Below the pieces are notes generated by a model that was given only the letters and a program-made list of their open reading frames with translations, did not search any database and was not told where the DNA came from. The position numbers were made by a program, and so were the translations under genes. Below are positions 8,580 to 16,684 of a DNA stretch of 64,000 nucleotides, piece after piece. The DNA is from Brevibacterium ihuae (GTDB lineage: Bacteria; Actinomycetota; Actinomycetes; Actinomycetales; Brevibacteriaceae), in assembly GCF_900184225.1 (NCBI RefSeq), contig NZ_FXWZ01000002.1, positions 850,369 through 914,368 of the forward strand, read 5' to 3'. Positions within the stretch are counted from its first letter, which is position 1. Each line of letters starts with the position of its first letter.

Positions 8580-10379
8580 ATGACCCCCAGCGACACCGAC
8601 CGCACCGTCTCCGACCTCATCGTCGAGCGACTCCTCGCCTGGGAGGTCGAGCGCATCTACGGCTACCCCGGCGACGGCAACAACCCGCTCCTCGGCGCTC
8701 TCGGCCGCGCGGACCGGGCCCCGGAGTTCATCCAGGCGAAGCACGAGGAGAGCGCGGCCTTCATGGCCGTCGGCGAGGCGAAGTACAGCGGGTCCGTCGG
8801 GGTCGTCGCCTCGACGCAGGGCCCCGGCGCGGTGCACCTCCTCAACGGGCTCTACGATGCGAAGCTCGACAGCGCCCCGGTGGTCGCGCTCGTCGCCCAG
8901 CAGCACACGACCGCGCTCGGCTCGGACTACCAGCAGGAGATCGACCTGCAATCGCTCTTCGGCGACGTCGCCGCGAACTTCACCCAGCTCGTCGCCGCTC
9001 CCGAGCAGGTGCCCATGGTCATCGACCGGGCGTTCCGCTCGGCGCTCTCCACCGCGCAGCCCGCCGTCGTCATCCTGCCCCACGACGTCCAGCAGGCGCC
9101 GGCGCCCGAGCTCGGCCAGGAGCACGGGGAGGTCGTCACCGCACCGCGCTGGACCACCGGTCAGGTGCTCCCCCGCGAGGACGACCTCGACGCCGCCGTG
9201 CGCGTCATCGAGGCCGGCGAGCGCATCGCGATCCTCTCCGGTAGGGGCGCCGCGCGCGCTCAGGAGAAGGTCGTCCGACTCGCCGAGCACCTCGGCGCCG
9301 GGATCACGACGAGCCTGCTCGGCAAGCCCTACGTCGACGAGTCCCACCCCCTGGCCGCGGGCACCATGGGGCACCTGGGGACCACGGCCTCGGCCCGTAT
9401 CCTCCAGGAGTGCGACACCCTCCTCATCATCGGGTCCAACGACCCGTGGACGGAGTTCTACCCGGCTCCGGGACAGGCGCGCGCGGTGCAGATCGACATC
9501 GATCCGGCGATGCTCGCCAACCGCTATCCGGTCGAGGTGGGCCTCGTGGGCGACAGCGGGCCGACGATCACGGCGCTGCTCGACAGACTCGGCGATCGCC
9601 CCGCTCCATCGTGGCGCACCCGGGTCGAGGAGCACATCCGGAACTGGCGCACGATCAGCCGGGAGAGGGCCGAGGTCCCCGCCGCCCCGCTCAATCCGGA
9701 GCTCGTCGTCCGGCGCTTCGCCGAACGGATCCCCGACGACGCCCAGGTGGCGATCGACGTCGGCAGCTGCGTCTACCACTACGTCCGCCAGATGCCGCTG
9801 CCCACCTCGGTGCCCGCCCATCTTTCGAGCACCCTGGCGAGCATGGGGTGCGCGATCCCCTACGGCATCGCGGCGAAGGAGGTCGCACCCGCCCGGCCGG
9901 TGTGCGCCGTGGCCGGCGACGGGGCGATGCAGATGCTCGGGATCAACGAGCTCATCACCCTGGCGGAGCGGTACCGCACGTGGGAGGACCCGCGGTTCGT
10001 GCTGCTCGTCCTCCACAACCGCGACCTCGCCGAGGTGAGCTGGGAGCAGCGGGAGTATGAGGCCCAGCCCCGGTTCGCCCCCTCGCAGGACATCCCGCGG
10101 TTCGACTTCGCCGGCTATGCCGAGCTGCTCGGCCTGCGCGGTCTGCGGATCACCGACCCGACGGAGGTCCCCGCGGTGCTCGAGGAGGCGTTCGCCGCAA
10201 GCACCCCGGTGGTCGTCGAGGCGCGCACCGACGCCGCGATGCCGCTGCTGCCCCCGCTGCCCCACCTCGAGGAAAAGCTCGAGGCGATGCGGACGGGCCT
10301 GCGCGCGGAGGGAGCGGCGGGCGAGCACGCCCGCTCCCTGCTCGACGAGTACGAACGCATCGAACGCGCCCACCGATGA
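8580..10379 (+). CDS. Thiamine-pyrophosphate-requiring enzyme (pyruvate oxidase/acetolactate synthase-like)
   Basis: A 599-residue three-domain TPP enzyme. The N-terminal PYR domain has YGYPGDGNNPLLGAL and the catalytic glutamate region QAKHEESAAFMAVGEA (about residues 47-62). The central domain ends near VQIDIDPAMLANRYPVEVGLVGD. The C-terminal PP domain has the Mg-diphosphate motif GDGAMQMLGINELITLAERY near residue 445. The family contains pyruvate oxidases, acetolactate synthases and many uncharacterised members; this type is frequent in actinobacterial stress clusters beside CinA, alcohol dehydrogenase and SDR genes, as here. The substrate is not evident. The stop overlaps an upstream ATG (10376) of the frame used by the next, damaged gene. 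Confidence 0.85.
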   Translation: MTPSDTDRTVSDLIVERLLAWEVERIYGYPGDGNNPLLGALGRADRAPEFIQAKHEESAAFMAVGEAKYSGSVGVVASTQGPGAVHLLNGLYDAKLDSAPVVALVAQQHTTALGSDYQQEIDLQSLFGDVAANFTQLVAAPEQVPMVIDRAFRSALSTAQPAVVILPHDVQQAPAPELGQEHGEVVTAPRWTTGQVLPREDDLDAAVRVIEAGERIAILSGRGAARAQEKVVRLAEHLGAGITTSLLGKPYVDESHPLAAGTMGHLGTTASARILQECDTLLIIGSNDPWTEFYPAPGQARAVQIDIDPAMLANRYPVEVGLVGDSGPTITALLDRLGDRPAPSWRTRVEEHIRNWRTISRERAEVPAAPLNPELVVRRFAERIPDDAQVAIDVGSCVYHYVRQMPLPTSVPAHLSSTLASMGCAIPYGIAAKEVAPARPVCAVAGDGAMQMLGINELITLAERYRTWEDPRFVLLVLHNRDLAEVSWEQREYEAQPRFAPSQDIPRFDFAGYAELLGLRGLRITDPTEVPAVLEEAFAASTPVVVEARTDAAMPLLPPLPHLEEKLEAMRTGLRAEGAAGEHARSLLDEYERIERAHR

Positions 10380-10429
10380 TCACCACGAGGGGGCGACCGT
10401 CCCCTCGGCGACGACAGAGAGGAACGCCC

Positions 10430-10689
10430 ATGTCCGCGAACGACCCGCGCAGCAACCCCGATCCCATGAACTCCGAGCACACGGAGCACAACCCCAACCT
10501 CGACCCCGCCCCGCAGGGGGATCCGGACCTCGAACCCGGCGGCGGCGTGCGACCGGGCGACACGCCTCCCGAATCGCAGTCGGCCACCTCGACCCCGGAT
10601 CGAAGGGCCCGATCATCGCGATCGCACTCGTGGTCCTCGCCCTCGTCTTCCTGTTCATCGCCTACGCCGTAGGCATCTTCGGCTCCTGA
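10430..10689 (+). pseudogene. DUF6480-type small membrane protein, frameshifted
   Basis: The N-terminal part in one frame (MSANDPRSNPDPMNSE, then the proline/aspartate/glycine-rich LEPGGGVRPGDTPPESQSATS) matches the DUF6480 type, but that frame then drifts into serine/arginine-rich nonsense and stops at 10672. The expected C-terminus, LDPGSKGPIIAIALVVLALV and a membrane helix ending IAYAVGIFGS, is in the next frame and stops at 10689. Restoring one base near 10589-10592 (TCGACC to TCGGACC) joins the halves into an approximately 86-residue protein with one C-terminal helix. The repaired stop overlaps the ribosome binding site of the following SDR gene. It is either a real frameshift or a homopolymer sequence error. 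Confidence 0.78.
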
Positions 10690-10698
10690 GGAGGGACC

Positions 10699-11607
10699 AT
10701 GACCCAGCACTCCACCACCGACCAGCTGACCTTCCAGAACCCCGTCACCCGCTTCCCCGTGATCTCGCCCCCGAAGCAGGACCAGCCCGAGCCCGGTCTC
10801 GACCAGGAGCTCACCCCGCAGACCGACCGGGGGCACCGCTCCTACCGCGGGACGGGTCGCCTCGAGGGCCGGAAGGCGCTCATCACCGGTGCCGACTCCG
10901 GCATCGGCGCCGCCGTCGCGATCGGCTTCGCCCGGGAGGGTGCCGACATCGCGCTGTCCTACCTGCCGGAGGAGGAGGCCGATGCCCAGGAGATCAAGTC
11001 GGTCATCGAGGACACGGGACGCCGCGCGTTCCTCTTCCCCGGCGACATCTCCGATGCGGAGTTCTGCACCGAGCTCGTCAAGCGCGCCGTCGACGCGCTC
11101 GGCGGCCTCGACGCGCTCGTCAACAACGCCGGGCGGCAGATCGCCGTCGAGGAGTTCTCCGATCTCCCCGACGCGCAGTGGACGCAGACCTTCGCGACGA
11201 ACATCCACGCGATCTTCCGGATCTCGCAGGCCGCGGTGAAGCACATGCCGCCGGGGTCGACGATCGTCAACTCGACCTCGGTGCAGGCGTACGAGCCCTC
11301 GACGCACCTGCTCGACTACGCCTCGACGAAGGCGGCGATCAACAACTTCACCAAGGGGCTCGCGCAGTCCCTCGCCGGGCAGGGGATCCGCGTCAACGCC
11401 GTGGCTCCCGGCCCGATCTGGACCCCGCTCCAGGTGTCGGACGGGCAGCCGAAGGAGGCGCTGCCGGAGTTCGGGAAGAGCACGCCGCTCGGCCGTGCCG
11501 GGCAGCCCACCGAGCTCGCCCCGGCCTACGTGTTCCTCACCTCGCCGGAGTCGAGCTACGTGCTCGGCGAGACGCTCAACGTCAACGGCGGCATGCCGAC
11601 CCCCTGA
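10699..11607 (+). CDS. SDR oxidoreductase, general-stress (YghA/Gsp39) type
   Basis: A 302-residue short-chain dehydrogenase with the roughly 45-residue N-terminal extension typical of the stress-related YghA/GSP39 group (PKQDQPEPGLDQELTPQTDRG). The cofactor motif is TGADSGIG near residues 62-69, NNAG is present, and the catalytic set is S (NSTSVQAYEP), YASTK. NAD(P)-dependent reduction of an aldehyde or ketone is expected; the substrate is unknown. GAGGAGGGACC gives a strong ribosome binding site. It is the last gene of the stress cluster, before a strong hairpin shared with the convergent catalase gene. Confidence 0.9.
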   Translation: MTQHSTTDQLTFQNPVTRFPVISPPKQDQPEPGLDQELTPQTDRGHRSYRGTGRLEGRKALITGADSGIGAAVAIGFAREGADIALSYLPEEEADAQEIKSVIEDTGRRAFLFPGDISDAEFCTELVKRAVDALGGLDALVNNAGRQIAVEEFSDLPDAQWTQTFATNIHAIFRISQAAVKHMPPGSTIVNSTSVQAYEPSTHLLDYASTKAAINNFTKGLAQSLAGQGIRVNAVAPGPIWTPLQVSDGQPKEALPEFGKSTPLGRAGQPTELAPAYVFLTSPESSYVLGETLNVNGGMPTP

Positions 11608-11623
11608 CGACGCACCCGAACGC

Positions 11624-11660
11624 GGCAGAGGCCCGGAGCCGTCGGCTCCGGGCCTCTGCC
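11624..11660. terminator. Bidirectional terminator between SDR and catalase
   Basis: A perfect 17-bp inverted repeat (GGCAGAGGCCCGGAGCC and its complement) with a 3-base loop lies between the convergent stop codons at 11607 and 11680. No long T-run flanks it, which is usual for GC-rich actinobacterial terminators. Confidence 0.88.
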
Positions 11661-11679
11661 GTGCACGCGCGGCGAACCC

Positions 11680-13869
11680 TCAGTCGGAGAACCGCTCCCA
11701 CACGCGATGAGCCGCCAGGAGTCCGAACAGGTCCTCGAGCCCGGACCGGGGATCGTCGAGGACCACCCCGGGTGCACCCGGGGTGATGCCGGCCGCCTCG
11801 AGCACGGGCGTCCGGGGCGTGACGAGCAGCGCCTTGCAATGGCGGTAGGCCTCGGCGGCGAGGAGGACGAGACGCGGATCCACCGGCCCCAGCCCGGTCG
11901 GGTCGGCGGCCTTGGCATCCTTCTCCCCCTCCGCGTCCGGGCCCGGTGCCGCCCCCGAGGTGGCGAAGACGAGCGCATCGAACTCGACCGAGCGGGCGGT
12001 GAGGTACGTGCGCTGCACCGGGGTGCCGTCGTCCAGCGTCCCGCCGACCGGGGCGATGATGAGTGGCACCATGCCCTGCTCGTCGATCGTCTCGGCCAAT
12101 GCGGTGGCGTCCTTCGCCCGCGTGTGCGCGTCGACGACGATGCCGATCGTCCTGCCCGCGGTCGGCCAGCTGCCTCCCACCTGCGAGAGGGCCGGGCTGG
12201 TCCGTCCGTCCTCCGACTCCGTCCGCTTCTGCGGGGCCGGTGCGGGCAGGCCGAGGCCTGCGGCGACCGCGGCGCACAGCCCCGCATCGATCTCCGCCAG
12301 GCACTGCAGCTGGCGCTCCTTGATCGGCTGCTCGTAGCACTTGCCGAGCTCGAAGGTGTAGGCCTGCTTGACGTGCTCCTGCTCCACCGGGGTGAGGCTG
12401 CGGTAGAAGAGGGCGGCCTGCGAGAAGTGATCGTCGAAGCTCGCGGGATTCTCCCGCAGCTTGAGCGACTCCGGCAGCGCCTCGGGGAAATCGATGAGCG
12501 CTCCGTCCTCGGCCCCGGCGTGGAAGGGGCACCCGCCGTCGAGCGAGTTCGGCCGGTACGGCGCCACCCCGGCGTGGTCGGCGGTCTGGTGCATCCCGTC
12601 GCGCAGCATGTCGTTGACGGGCGCATGGGGCCGATTGATGGGCAGCTGCGCGAAGTTCGGCCCGCCCAGCCTGGAGAGCTGGGTATCGAGGTAGGAGAAC
12701 ATCCGCGCCTGGAGGAGCGGGTCGTTCGTGACGTCGATGCCGGGGACCAGGTGGCCGGGGTGGAAGGCGACCTGCTCGGTCTCCGCGAAGTAGTTCCGCG
12801 GGTTCGCATCGAGAGTGAGGAGGCCGAGCGGCTCGACCGGGGCGAGCTCCTCTGGCACGAGCTTGGTCGGGTCGAGCAGATCGATGCCCTCGAACATCTG
12901 GTCCTCGGTGTCCGGGAACACCTGCACCCCGAGCTCCCACTGCGGATGGGCCCCGGACTCGATCGCGTCGGCGAGGTCCCGGCGATGGAAGTCGGGGTCG
13001 ACGCCGTTGATCATCTGCGCCTCCTCCCACACGAGGGAGTGCACGCCGAGCTCGGGCTTCCAATGGAACTTCACCAGGGAGGTCCCGCCCTCGGCGTTGA
13101 TCATCCGGAAGGTGTGGATGCCGAAGCCCTCCATCATCCTCAGCGACCGCGGGATCCCCCGGTCGGACATCTGCCAGATGACGTGGGCCTGCGCCTCGGT
13201 GTGGAGGGAGACGAAGTCCCAGAAGGTGTCGTGGGCGCTCTGTGCCTGGGGGATCTCGCGGTCGGGATGCGGCTTGGCGGCATGGACGACGTCGGGGAAC
13301 TTGATGCCGTCCTGGATGAAGAACACCGGGATGTTGTTCGCGACGAGGTCGAACGTCCCCTCGTCGGTGTAGAACTTCGTGGCGAAGCCGCGGGTGTCGC
13401 GCACGGCGTCGGCCGATCCGCGCGATCCGACGACGGTGGAGAAGCGGGTGAAGACCCGGGTGCTCGTCTTCTCGGCGAGGAATCGCGCCCGCGTGAGCTT
13501 CCCCGCGGTCCCGTAGGACTCGAACACCCCGTGCGCGGCGGCTCCCCGGGCGTGGACGACGCGCTCGGGAATGCGCTCGTGGTCGAAGTGGGTGATCTTC
13601 TCCCGCAGGTGGTGGTCCTGGAGCAGGGTCGGTCCGCGCCGCCCCGCCTTGAGCGAGTGGTCCGTGTCGGACAGCCGCGCACCCTGCGCGGTGGTGAGGA
13701 ACTCCCCCTGCTGGACTCGGGGGTCGGCGCCGTCGAGCGGCGCGCCGGTCGGGCCCACGGCTGCGGCGCCGCGCTGATCCGCTGACTGCGGCAGCGGGCC
13801 GGCAGGCTGCGTCGGCTCTTCCACGGACGGGGTCGCGGAGCCCGGGGCCCCGGGGATCTGCGGTTTCAT
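11680..13869 (-). CDS. katE: Large-subunit catalase (HPII/KatE type)
   Basis: Heme catalase that decomposes hydrogen peroxide in the cytoplasm. At 729 residues it is the large-subunit clade: the catalase core includes the distal-histidine region ERVVHARGAAAHG, and the proximal tyrosine region is MFSYLDTQLSRLGGPNFAQLPINRP. The last roughly 150 residues (after TIGIVVDAHTRAKDATALAE) are the DJ-1/class I amidotransferase-like domain of this clade. The start at 13869 is chosen because AGGAGAG lies 4 bases upstream; an upstream in-frame ATG at 13920 has no such signal. A palindromic operator-like site lies 60 bases upstream. The gene converges on the stress cluster and probably shares its regulation. 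Confidence 0.95.
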   Translation of the reverse strand: MKPQIPGAPGSATPSVEEPTQPAGPLPQSADQRGAAAVGPTGAPLDGADPRVQQGEFLTTAQGARLSDTDHSLKAGRRGPTLLQDHHLREKITHFDHERIPERVVHARGAAAHGVFESYGTAGKLTRARFLAEKTSTRVFTRFSTVVGSRGSADAVRDTRGFATKFYTDEGTFDLVANNIPVFFIQDGIKFPDVVHAAKPHPDREIPQAQSAHDTFWDFVSLHTEAQAHVIWQMSDRGIPRSLRMMEGFGIHTFRMINAEGGTSLVKFHWKPELGVHSLVWEEAQMINGVDPDFHRRDLADAIESGAHPQWELGVQVFPDTEDQMFEGIDLLDPTKLVPEELAPVEPLGLLTLDANPRNYFAETEQVAFHPGHLVPGIDVTNDPLLQARMFSYLDTQLSRLGGPNFAQLPINRPHAPVNDMLRDGMHQTADHAGVAPYRPNSLDGGCPFHAGAEDGALIDFPEALPESLKLRENPASFDDHFSQAALFYRSLTPVEQEHVKQAYTFELGKCYEQPIKERQLQCLAEIDAGLCAAVAAGLGLPAPAPQKRTESEDGRTSPALSQVGGSWPTAGRTIGIVVDAHTRAKDATALAETIDEQGMVPLIIAPVGGTLDDGTPVQRTYLTARSVEFDALVFATSGAAPGPDAEGEKDAKAADPTGLGPVDPRLVLLAAEAYRHCKALLVTPRTPVLEAAGITPGAPGVVLDDPRSGLEDLFGLLAAHRVWERFSD

Positions 13870-13929
13870 GTGCTCTCCTGACGCTGGTGAGGGTGCGCTC
13901 GACGAGCAGCGCGACGACATTTCAACCGT

Positions 13930-13945
13930 AACAAGGTGCCTTGTT
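13930..13945. promoter_or_regulatory. Candidate operator, perfect palindrome AACAAGG-TG-CCTTGTT
   Basis: A perfect 7+7 inverted repeat with a 2-base centre lies between the catalase gene (minus) and the amber-broken membrane-protein gene (plus). It matches the site at 59456-59471 (centre CA) and more loosely the one at 5090-5103. It is the best copy of the motif in the window. Confidence 0.6.
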
Positions 13946-14034
13946 GTTCGACAGGGGGTTCGACGAGATGGGGACCTGGCGGGGCGGCGATCCGTCTCAT
14001 CTTCGTCTCATCGTGAACGCCTAGTGTCGCGATC

Positions 14035-14796
14035 ATGAATGGACGGTGCCTGAGATCGATGCCGGCGGCGGTCCGCGTCCGGCTCGGACGGGGAGCGGCC
14101 TGGTGGTGGGCGGCGGTCATCATCTCCGTGCTCGTGCTCGGCGTCCTCGTCGTCATCGACATGATGCACCGGCTCGAGAACACCCGCGGGATCTTCCCCG
14201 CCTTCGCGAACCCGCTCTTCAACGCCGACCGGGACCGCGGATTCGCGGAGAGCTTCGGCTACCTCCAGCTCGTCATCGCCGGGGCCGCGCTCGTCTACAC
14301 CGCTCTCCACCTGCACCGGGCATGGATCCACTACGCGATCACCGCCGCGTTCCTCGTCGTCATCGCCGACGACAGCCTCGAGCTCCACGAGAACTGGGGC
14401 GGGGCGCTCGCCGACGGGCTCGGCTTCGAATCCGGCATGGGACTCCGGGGCCAGGACTTCGGGGAGCTCCTCGCGTGGGGCCTCATGGGCGTCCCGGTGC
14501 TCCTCGCGCTCGGGATCGCGTGGATCTTCACCGGCGCGCGCGCGAGGCGACAGGCGTGGGTCATCGTCGCCGGGCTCGCCGCGCTCGTGTTCTTCGCCGC
14601 GATCCTCGACATGCTCCACCCGGCCTCGGGGCTGTGGGGCTAGCCCGAGCGGGTGCGCTACGGACTGACCCTGCTCGAGGTCATCGGGGAGATCGGCTCG
14701 ATGATCTTCATCATGGCCGCATCCCTGTTCTTCGCACTCCGCCAGCGCGTCGAGAAGCGCGAGGGGCTCACCGAACGTCCGGCCGCGAACGGCTGA
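14035..14796 (+). pseudogene. Integral membrane protein gene interrupted by an in-frame TAG
   Basis: The frame from ATG 14035 runs 202 codons to a TAG at 14641-14643, then continues without another stop for 50 codons in the same frame to TGA at 14794. The downstream part encodes a membrane helix followed by a charged tail (GSMIFIMAASLFFALRQRVE), exactly what would complete the protein. The upstream part has four or more helices (near residues 23-42, 80-95, 103-120, 150-166, 175-190). No family is recognised with certainty. TAGTGT at 14022-14027 is a -10-like element 7 bases before ATG with no Shine-Dalgarno, suggesting a leaderless message; two direct copies of CGTCTCATC (13993, 14004) precede it. 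Either the protein is truncated, the gene is decaying, or the base is an error. Confidence 0.75.
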
Positions 14797-14805
14797 ACCG
14801 GCACC

Positions 14806-15459
14806 TCACCACCCGCGCTCGCGCCATTCGGAGAGCTGCGGGCGCTCCGCCCCGAGCGTGGTCGTGTCCCCGTGGCCGGGCAGCACCCGGACCTCGTCGC
14901 CGAACCGGCCGAAGATGCGCTCCTCGAGGTCGTCCATGAGCGAGACGAAGTCCTCGGGACTCCACGTCTTCCCGGGGCCGCCGGGGAACAGGCTGTCGCC
15001 GGAGAAGATCACCGTCTGCCCGCCGGCGTCCGCGAGCACATAGGCGATCGAACCCGGGGTGTGGCCGCGGAGCTCGATCGCCTCGAGACGGAAGCCGTCG
15101 AACTCAAGGGCGCTCCCGTGGGCGACCCGCTCGTCGATGCGGGCGCCGGATTCCTCCTCGATCGCGTCCGCATCGTTCTCGCCGGCCATCGTCCGGGCGT
15201 CGTTCTCCGCCGCGGTCTCCCGCAGGGCGCGCACGTGGTCCCAGTGGCGATGGGTGGTGAGCACCGTCGTCACGCGCGTGCCGTGCTCGGAGTCCTCGGC
15301 ACCTGCGGCCACGAGATCGCGGATCGCAGGCAGGTCGTCGGCCGCGTCGATGATCACCTGCTCCCCGCTCGTCCGGGCGGTGATGAGGTAGACGTTGTTC
15401 TCCATATCGGAGACGGACGTCGAGCGGATGACGACGTCGTCGAGTGCGAGCGATTCCAT
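14806..15459 (-). CDS. MBL-fold metallo-hydrolase, glyoxalase II-like
   Basis: A 217-residue metallo-beta-lactamase-fold hydrolase. Metal ligands are visible: HRHWDH near residues 70-75, the histidine in RGHTPGSIAYVL, the aspartate in IFSGDSLFPGGPGKT and the C-terminal LPGHGD. The pattern is that of hydroxyacylglutathione-hydrolase-like proteins acting on thioesters or lactones; the substrate is unknown. GGAGGAG lies 5 bases upstream of the ATG. It is the last gene of a minus-strand series behind an old-yellow-enzyme and a dicarboxylate transporter, with a 63-base gap. Confidence 0.9.
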   Translation of the reverse strand: MESLALDDVVIRSTSVSDMENNVYLITARTSGEQVIIDAADDLPAIRDLVAAGAEDSEHGTRVTTVLTTHRHWDHVRALRETAAENDARTMAGENDADAIEEESGARIDERVAHGSALEFDGFRLEAIELRGHTPGSIAYVLADAGGQTVIFSGDSLFPGGPGKTWSPEDFVSLMDDLEERIFGRFGDEVRVLPGHGDTTTLGAERPQLSEWRERGW

Positions 15460-15522
15460 GTTCTCCTCCGGTGGTGTCTGCGGTGCGGATGGGGGCGGGA
15501 CGGTTCTAGCGCCGGGGCGGCG

Positions 15523-16599
15523 TCACCACTTCCCGCGGGTGTATTGGGGCGGATAGGGGGTGTTCCGCCAGCCGACCCCGAGCGCGTGGGCCGCGCGCTG
15601 CGGCCAGCTCGGATCGCGGAGCGCGGCCCGGGCGAGCAGGACGACGTCGGCGTCCCCGGTGGTGAGGATGCCCTCGGCCTGAGCGGGTTCGGTGATGAGG
15701 CCGACCGCCCCGGTGGTGACGCCGGCGGCGGCGATCTCCCCGGCGAGCGGGACCTGGTACGAGGGCCCGATCGGGATGTCGGCGAGCACATTGCCGCCGC
15801 TGCTGACGTCGACGAGGTCGACGCCGGTCTCCTGGAGGCGGACGGCGAGTTCCGTCGCCTCGGCGATGTCGAACCCGCCCGCCGTCCATTCCGAGGCGGA
15901 GATCCGCACGAGCACCGGAGCGTCGTCGGGCAGCGCGGCGCGCACGGCGTCATGGATCTCGAACAGCAGCCGGGCCCGGTTCTCGAGCGAGCCGCCGTAC
16001 TCGTCGGTGCGGGTGTTCGACAGCGGGGAGAGGAACTCGTGGATGAGATAGCCGTGCGCGGCATGGATCTCCACGGAGTCGAAGCCGGCGTGCACGGCGC
16101 GGGCCGCGGCGGTTCCGAAGGCCACGACGACCTCGGTGATGTCGTCGCGCGTCATCGCGCGCGGGGCGGCCAGGCCCTCGAACGCCTCCGCCGAGGGACC
16201 GACCGACTGCCAGCCGCCCGCGTCCTCCGACACCGAGCCGGTGGCCTCTCCGACGAAGGGACGGTGGGTGCTCGCCTTCCGTCCGGCGTGCGCGAGCTGG
16301 ATGCACGTCGCCGCGCCCTGCGAACGGAGGAAGTCGACGATGCGCGACCACGCGCGCGCCTGCTCGTCGTTCCAGATCCCGACGTCCTGCGGCGAGATGC
16401 GCCCTTCGGGCACGACTGCGGCGGCCTCGGTGATGATGAGCCCGAACCCGCCCTGCGCCCGCGCCCCGAGGTGGACGAGGTGCCAGTCGGTGGGCACACC
16501 GTCGCGGGCTTCGACGGAGTACTGGCACATCGGTGCGAGCCAGACCCGGTTGCGGACGGTGAGTGCGCGCAGGGTGATCGGTTCGAAGAGTCGGGGCAC
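15523..16599 (-). CDS. NADH:flavin oxidoreductase, old yellow enzyme (YqjM-like)
   Basis: FMN-dependent ene-reductase, predicted to reduce activated C=C bonds using NAD(P)H. 358 residues from the GTG at 16599, which has AAGGAGA upstream; the longer in-frame start at 16668 lacks support. Family features: N-terminal LFEPITLRALTVRNRVWLAPM followed by CQYS, whose cysteine tunes the flavin in thermophilic-type OYEs; active-site HAGRK near residue 108; IHAAHGYLIHEFLSP; and a C-terminal FMN phosphate region. It sits between an MBL hydrolase and an anion transporter in the same direction, so a small catabolic unit for an organic acid or enone is plausible. Confidence 0.92.
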   Translation of the reverse strand: MPRLFEPITLRALTVRNRVWLAPMCQYSVEARDGVPTDWHLVHLGARAQGGFGLIITEAAAVVPEGRISPQDVGIWNDEQARAWSRIVDFLRSQGAATCIQLAHAGRKASTHRPFVGEATGSVSEDAGGWQSVGPSAEAFEGLAAPRAMTRDDITEVVVAFGTAAARAVHAGFDSVEIHAAHGYLIHEFLSPLSNTRTDEYGGSLENRARLLFEIHDAVRAALPDDAPVLVRISASEWTAGGFDIAEATELAVRLQETGVDLVDVSSGGNVLADIPIGPSYQVPLAGEIAAAGVTTGAVGLITEPAQAEGILTTGDADVVLLARAALRDPSWPQRAAHALGVGWRNTPYPPQYTRGKW

Positions 16600-16684
16600 G
16601 GAGGTCTCCTTGTCGAGAGGTGGTGCAGGCGGTCGGGCGGCGGGGCGGCCCGGATGCCCAGCGGGCACGGGACCGCCCGCCGGG

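Noticed and set aside
7023-10373. Minus-strand frame of over 1,100 codons opposite the alcohol dehydrogenase and TPP enzyme
   Set aside because: Low-complexity antisense composition, no ribosome binding site or motifs, and it overlaps well-supported genes entirely.
14641-14643. TAG read as pyrrolysine or other recoded codon
   Set aside because: No pyl genes or recoding signal visible, and the protein is not a methylamine methyltransferase; truncation or base error is simpler.
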